The position numbers were made by a program, and so were the translations under genes. This document shows, one piece after another, positions 22,873 through 23,606 of a DNA stretch of 23,606 nt. Under the pieces are notes generated by a model that worked only from the letters and a program-made list of their open reading frames with translations, did not search any database and was not told where the DNA came from. The stretch comes from JAAXHE01 sp964551635 (GTDB lineage: Bacteria > Latescibacterota > UBA2968 > GCA-2709665), in assembly GCA_964551635.1 (NCBI GenBank), contig CAZKDZ010000124.1, positions 1 to 23,606 on the forward strand. Direction: 5' to 3'. Each line of letters begins with the position of its first letter. The first letter of the stretch is position 1.

Positions 22873-22968
22873 CACATAACGTCTTGCCGCTTCCCGAACC
22901 CGATCGAAACGAGGAAGGGTTGGGTCGGAGGGAGCGCAGCGACCGCAGCCGGGAGTTTGGTGTTAGCC
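22873..22968 (-). repeat. attC-like site between toxin-antitoxin and APH genes
   Basis: On the minus strand it begins with GGCTAAC (22962-22968) and ends CGGCAAGACGTTATGTG (22873-22889). The closing CGGCAA(A)GACGTTAT is shared with the element at 16042-16124. The middle holds the GGTCG...CGACC hairpin around GAGGGAGCGCAG, a composition I associate with variable loops of attC sites. The APH start codon lies about 32 bases beyond it. Confidence 0.45.
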
Positions 22969-22989
22969 GGAGTGCCGTTTTTGTCATTA

Positions 22990-23038
22990 GAAAAATAAAG
23001 AAGGGGCGACCATCACCCCTCTGTTTTCCCTTTTTTTT
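22990..23038 (-). terminator. Bidirectional rho-independent terminator
   Basis: An eight-base stem (AGGGGCGA at 23002-23009 and TCACCCCT at 23013-23020, one G-T wobble) encloses a three-base loop. On the minus strand TCTTTATTTTT follows, and on the plus strand an eight-T run follows at 23031-23038. It lies 45 bases past the DUF5615 stop and would end the toxin-antitoxin transcript before the attC-like element. Confidence 0.75.
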
Positions 23039-23064
23039 CTCTCTCAGACCTCTGCATCAGGTCG

Positions 23065-23394
23065 TCACAAATACTCAATTTGACCTTCCATTTCCTCCGC
23101 TTCCAAGACCTGATAAATCAACATAAGACCGCGGATAATTCCACCTGCCGTCGTGACCTGAGATGTGTAGACGATTCCTGTGTGCTCGATGCCTGCCGCA
23201 GCCAAGCGTAAGAAATCGATATCTTGAGTGAAAATAATCCGTCCTTCTGCCCGTGCCTTCCTCAAATGTTCCTCGTCTGAGGCGCCCAGTAGGCCTGCTT
23301 CACTAACGGTGAGAACATCTGCTCCCCTTTGGCGCAATCCCATCACCACAGCCTTCGAAACGTGCTCATCGGTATAGAATCTGACCTTAGCCAT
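23065..23394 (-). CDS. DUF5615 PIN-like toxin
   Basis: The 109-residue protein begins AKVRFYTDEHVSKAVV, the hallmark of the DUF5615 PIN-like family (acidic Asp9 and Glu10). It continues with LRQRGADVLTVSEAG and GRIIFTQDIDFLRLA, which holds the second acidic cluster, in that order. Members are predicted nucleases that form the toxin half of type II systems. The start at 23394 has AGGAG at a good distance. The gene follows the DUF433 gene after a seven-base gap, and the upstream stop codon overlaps the ribosome-binding site, so the two are translationally linked. RNA cleavage by this protein is inferred from family knowledge only. Confidence 0.88.
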   Translation of the reverse strand: MAKVRFYTDEHVSKAVVMGLRQRGADVLTVSEAGLLGASDEEHLRKARAEGRIIFTQDIDFLRLAAAGIEHTGIVYTSQVTTAGGIIRGLMLIYQVLEAEEMEGQIEYL

Positions 23395-23401
23395 GTGGCT
23401 C

Positions 23402-23606
23402 CTATTCCTGGAGCTTTGATTTCAGTCGGGAAAGGCTTTGTCGGCGTAATGTTTCACCAAATTCCTCACTTTCTTCTATATTCCGGTCCACCTCATCACG
23501 GTGATCAAAATAGTAACTCAATGCCGCATAGATGTCCGCCAGGGTCAGGTCATATTCTGTCGCAATTTCGTCCGCGCTTTTTCCCATCCGCTCATGCCAG
23601 ATCACG
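23402..23606 (-). CDS. DUF433 antitoxin, 5' end outside the window
   Basis: The visible 68 codons run open to the window edge, so the N-terminal part is missing. The segment GKSADEIATEYDLTLADIYAALSYYFDH matches the DUF433 helix-turn-helix-like core (ADEIATEYDLTLADI in particular), and an acidic, charged tail follows. In the family this protein is the partner and probable repressor or antitoxin of DUF5615 proteins. It is the upstream gene of the pair, as expected for an autoregulated antitoxin-toxin operon. Confidence 0.85.
   Translation of the reverse strand, partial: VIWHERMGKSADEIATEYDLTLADIYAALSYYFDHRDEVDRNIEESEEFGETLRRQSLSRLKSKLQE

Noticed and set aside
1..23606. CRISPR array, tRNA, rRNA, transposase or integrase
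   Set aside because: No regularly spaced identical repeats, no cloverleaf or rRNA core sequence, and no frame with transposase or tyrosine-recombinase motifs was seen on either strand.

Overview
The window reads as bacterial chromosomal DNA of moderately high GC. It is gene-dense, with Shine-Dalgarno-led genes; 22 of the 24 recognisable genes lie on the minus strand. The content is a LamG/TIM-barrel secreted protein, a GH32/43-like beta-propeller protein, two paralogues of an unrecognised family, an isolated divergent purC, and many small accessory enzymes. This fits an uncultured environmental lineage such as Latescibacterota, Poribacteria or Planctomycetota. That placement is inference, because no rRNA or phylogenetic marker is present. 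I see no tRNA, rRNA, CRISPR array or intact insertion sequence.

Left part (1-8.8 kb, all minus strand): the first codon of a gene running off the left edge, then a HAD phosphatase, a metallophosphoesterase, an MBL-fold hydrolase, unknown paralogue A, a Nudix hydrolase, a 5'-truncated GNAT remnant, a LamG plus glycosidase-like secreted protein, a perfect 28-bp palindrome, and purC. Middle part (8.8-16 kb): an ankyrin-repeat protein (+) behind a good sigma70-like promoter, a sulfotransferase (-) divergent from a methyltransferase (+), a GH32/43-like protein (-), unknown paralogue B (-), and a short broken copy of the sulfotransferase.

Right part (16.0-23.6 kb, all minus strand): Nudix hydrolase, unknown 161-aa protein, serine beta-lactamase-fold hydrolase, methyltransferase, zinc-type dehydrogenase, aldo/keto reductase, VOC protein, APH(3')-type kinase, and a DUF5615/DUF433 toxin-antitoxin pair. 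Several of these genes end in, or are followed by, 60-115 bp elements. Each element begins (minus strand) with a TAAC-type box and ends with a GTTA-type box, and in three cases the stop codon TAA lies inside the first box. This layout, with small unrelated genes in one orientation, looks like a chromosomal integron cassette array or a cluster of attC sites lacking an integrase. No integrase gene is in the window. Related, apparently decayed elements occur at 60-107, 10296-10363 and 12166-12223, all in the same orientation.

If the cassette reading is right, the APH(3')-like kinase, the beta-lactamase-fold hydrolase with its overlapping partner gene, and the toxin-antitoxin pair would be environmental cassette cargo. 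The left part looks like ordinary accessory chromosome with catabolic and phosphatase functions and no obvious single pathway.
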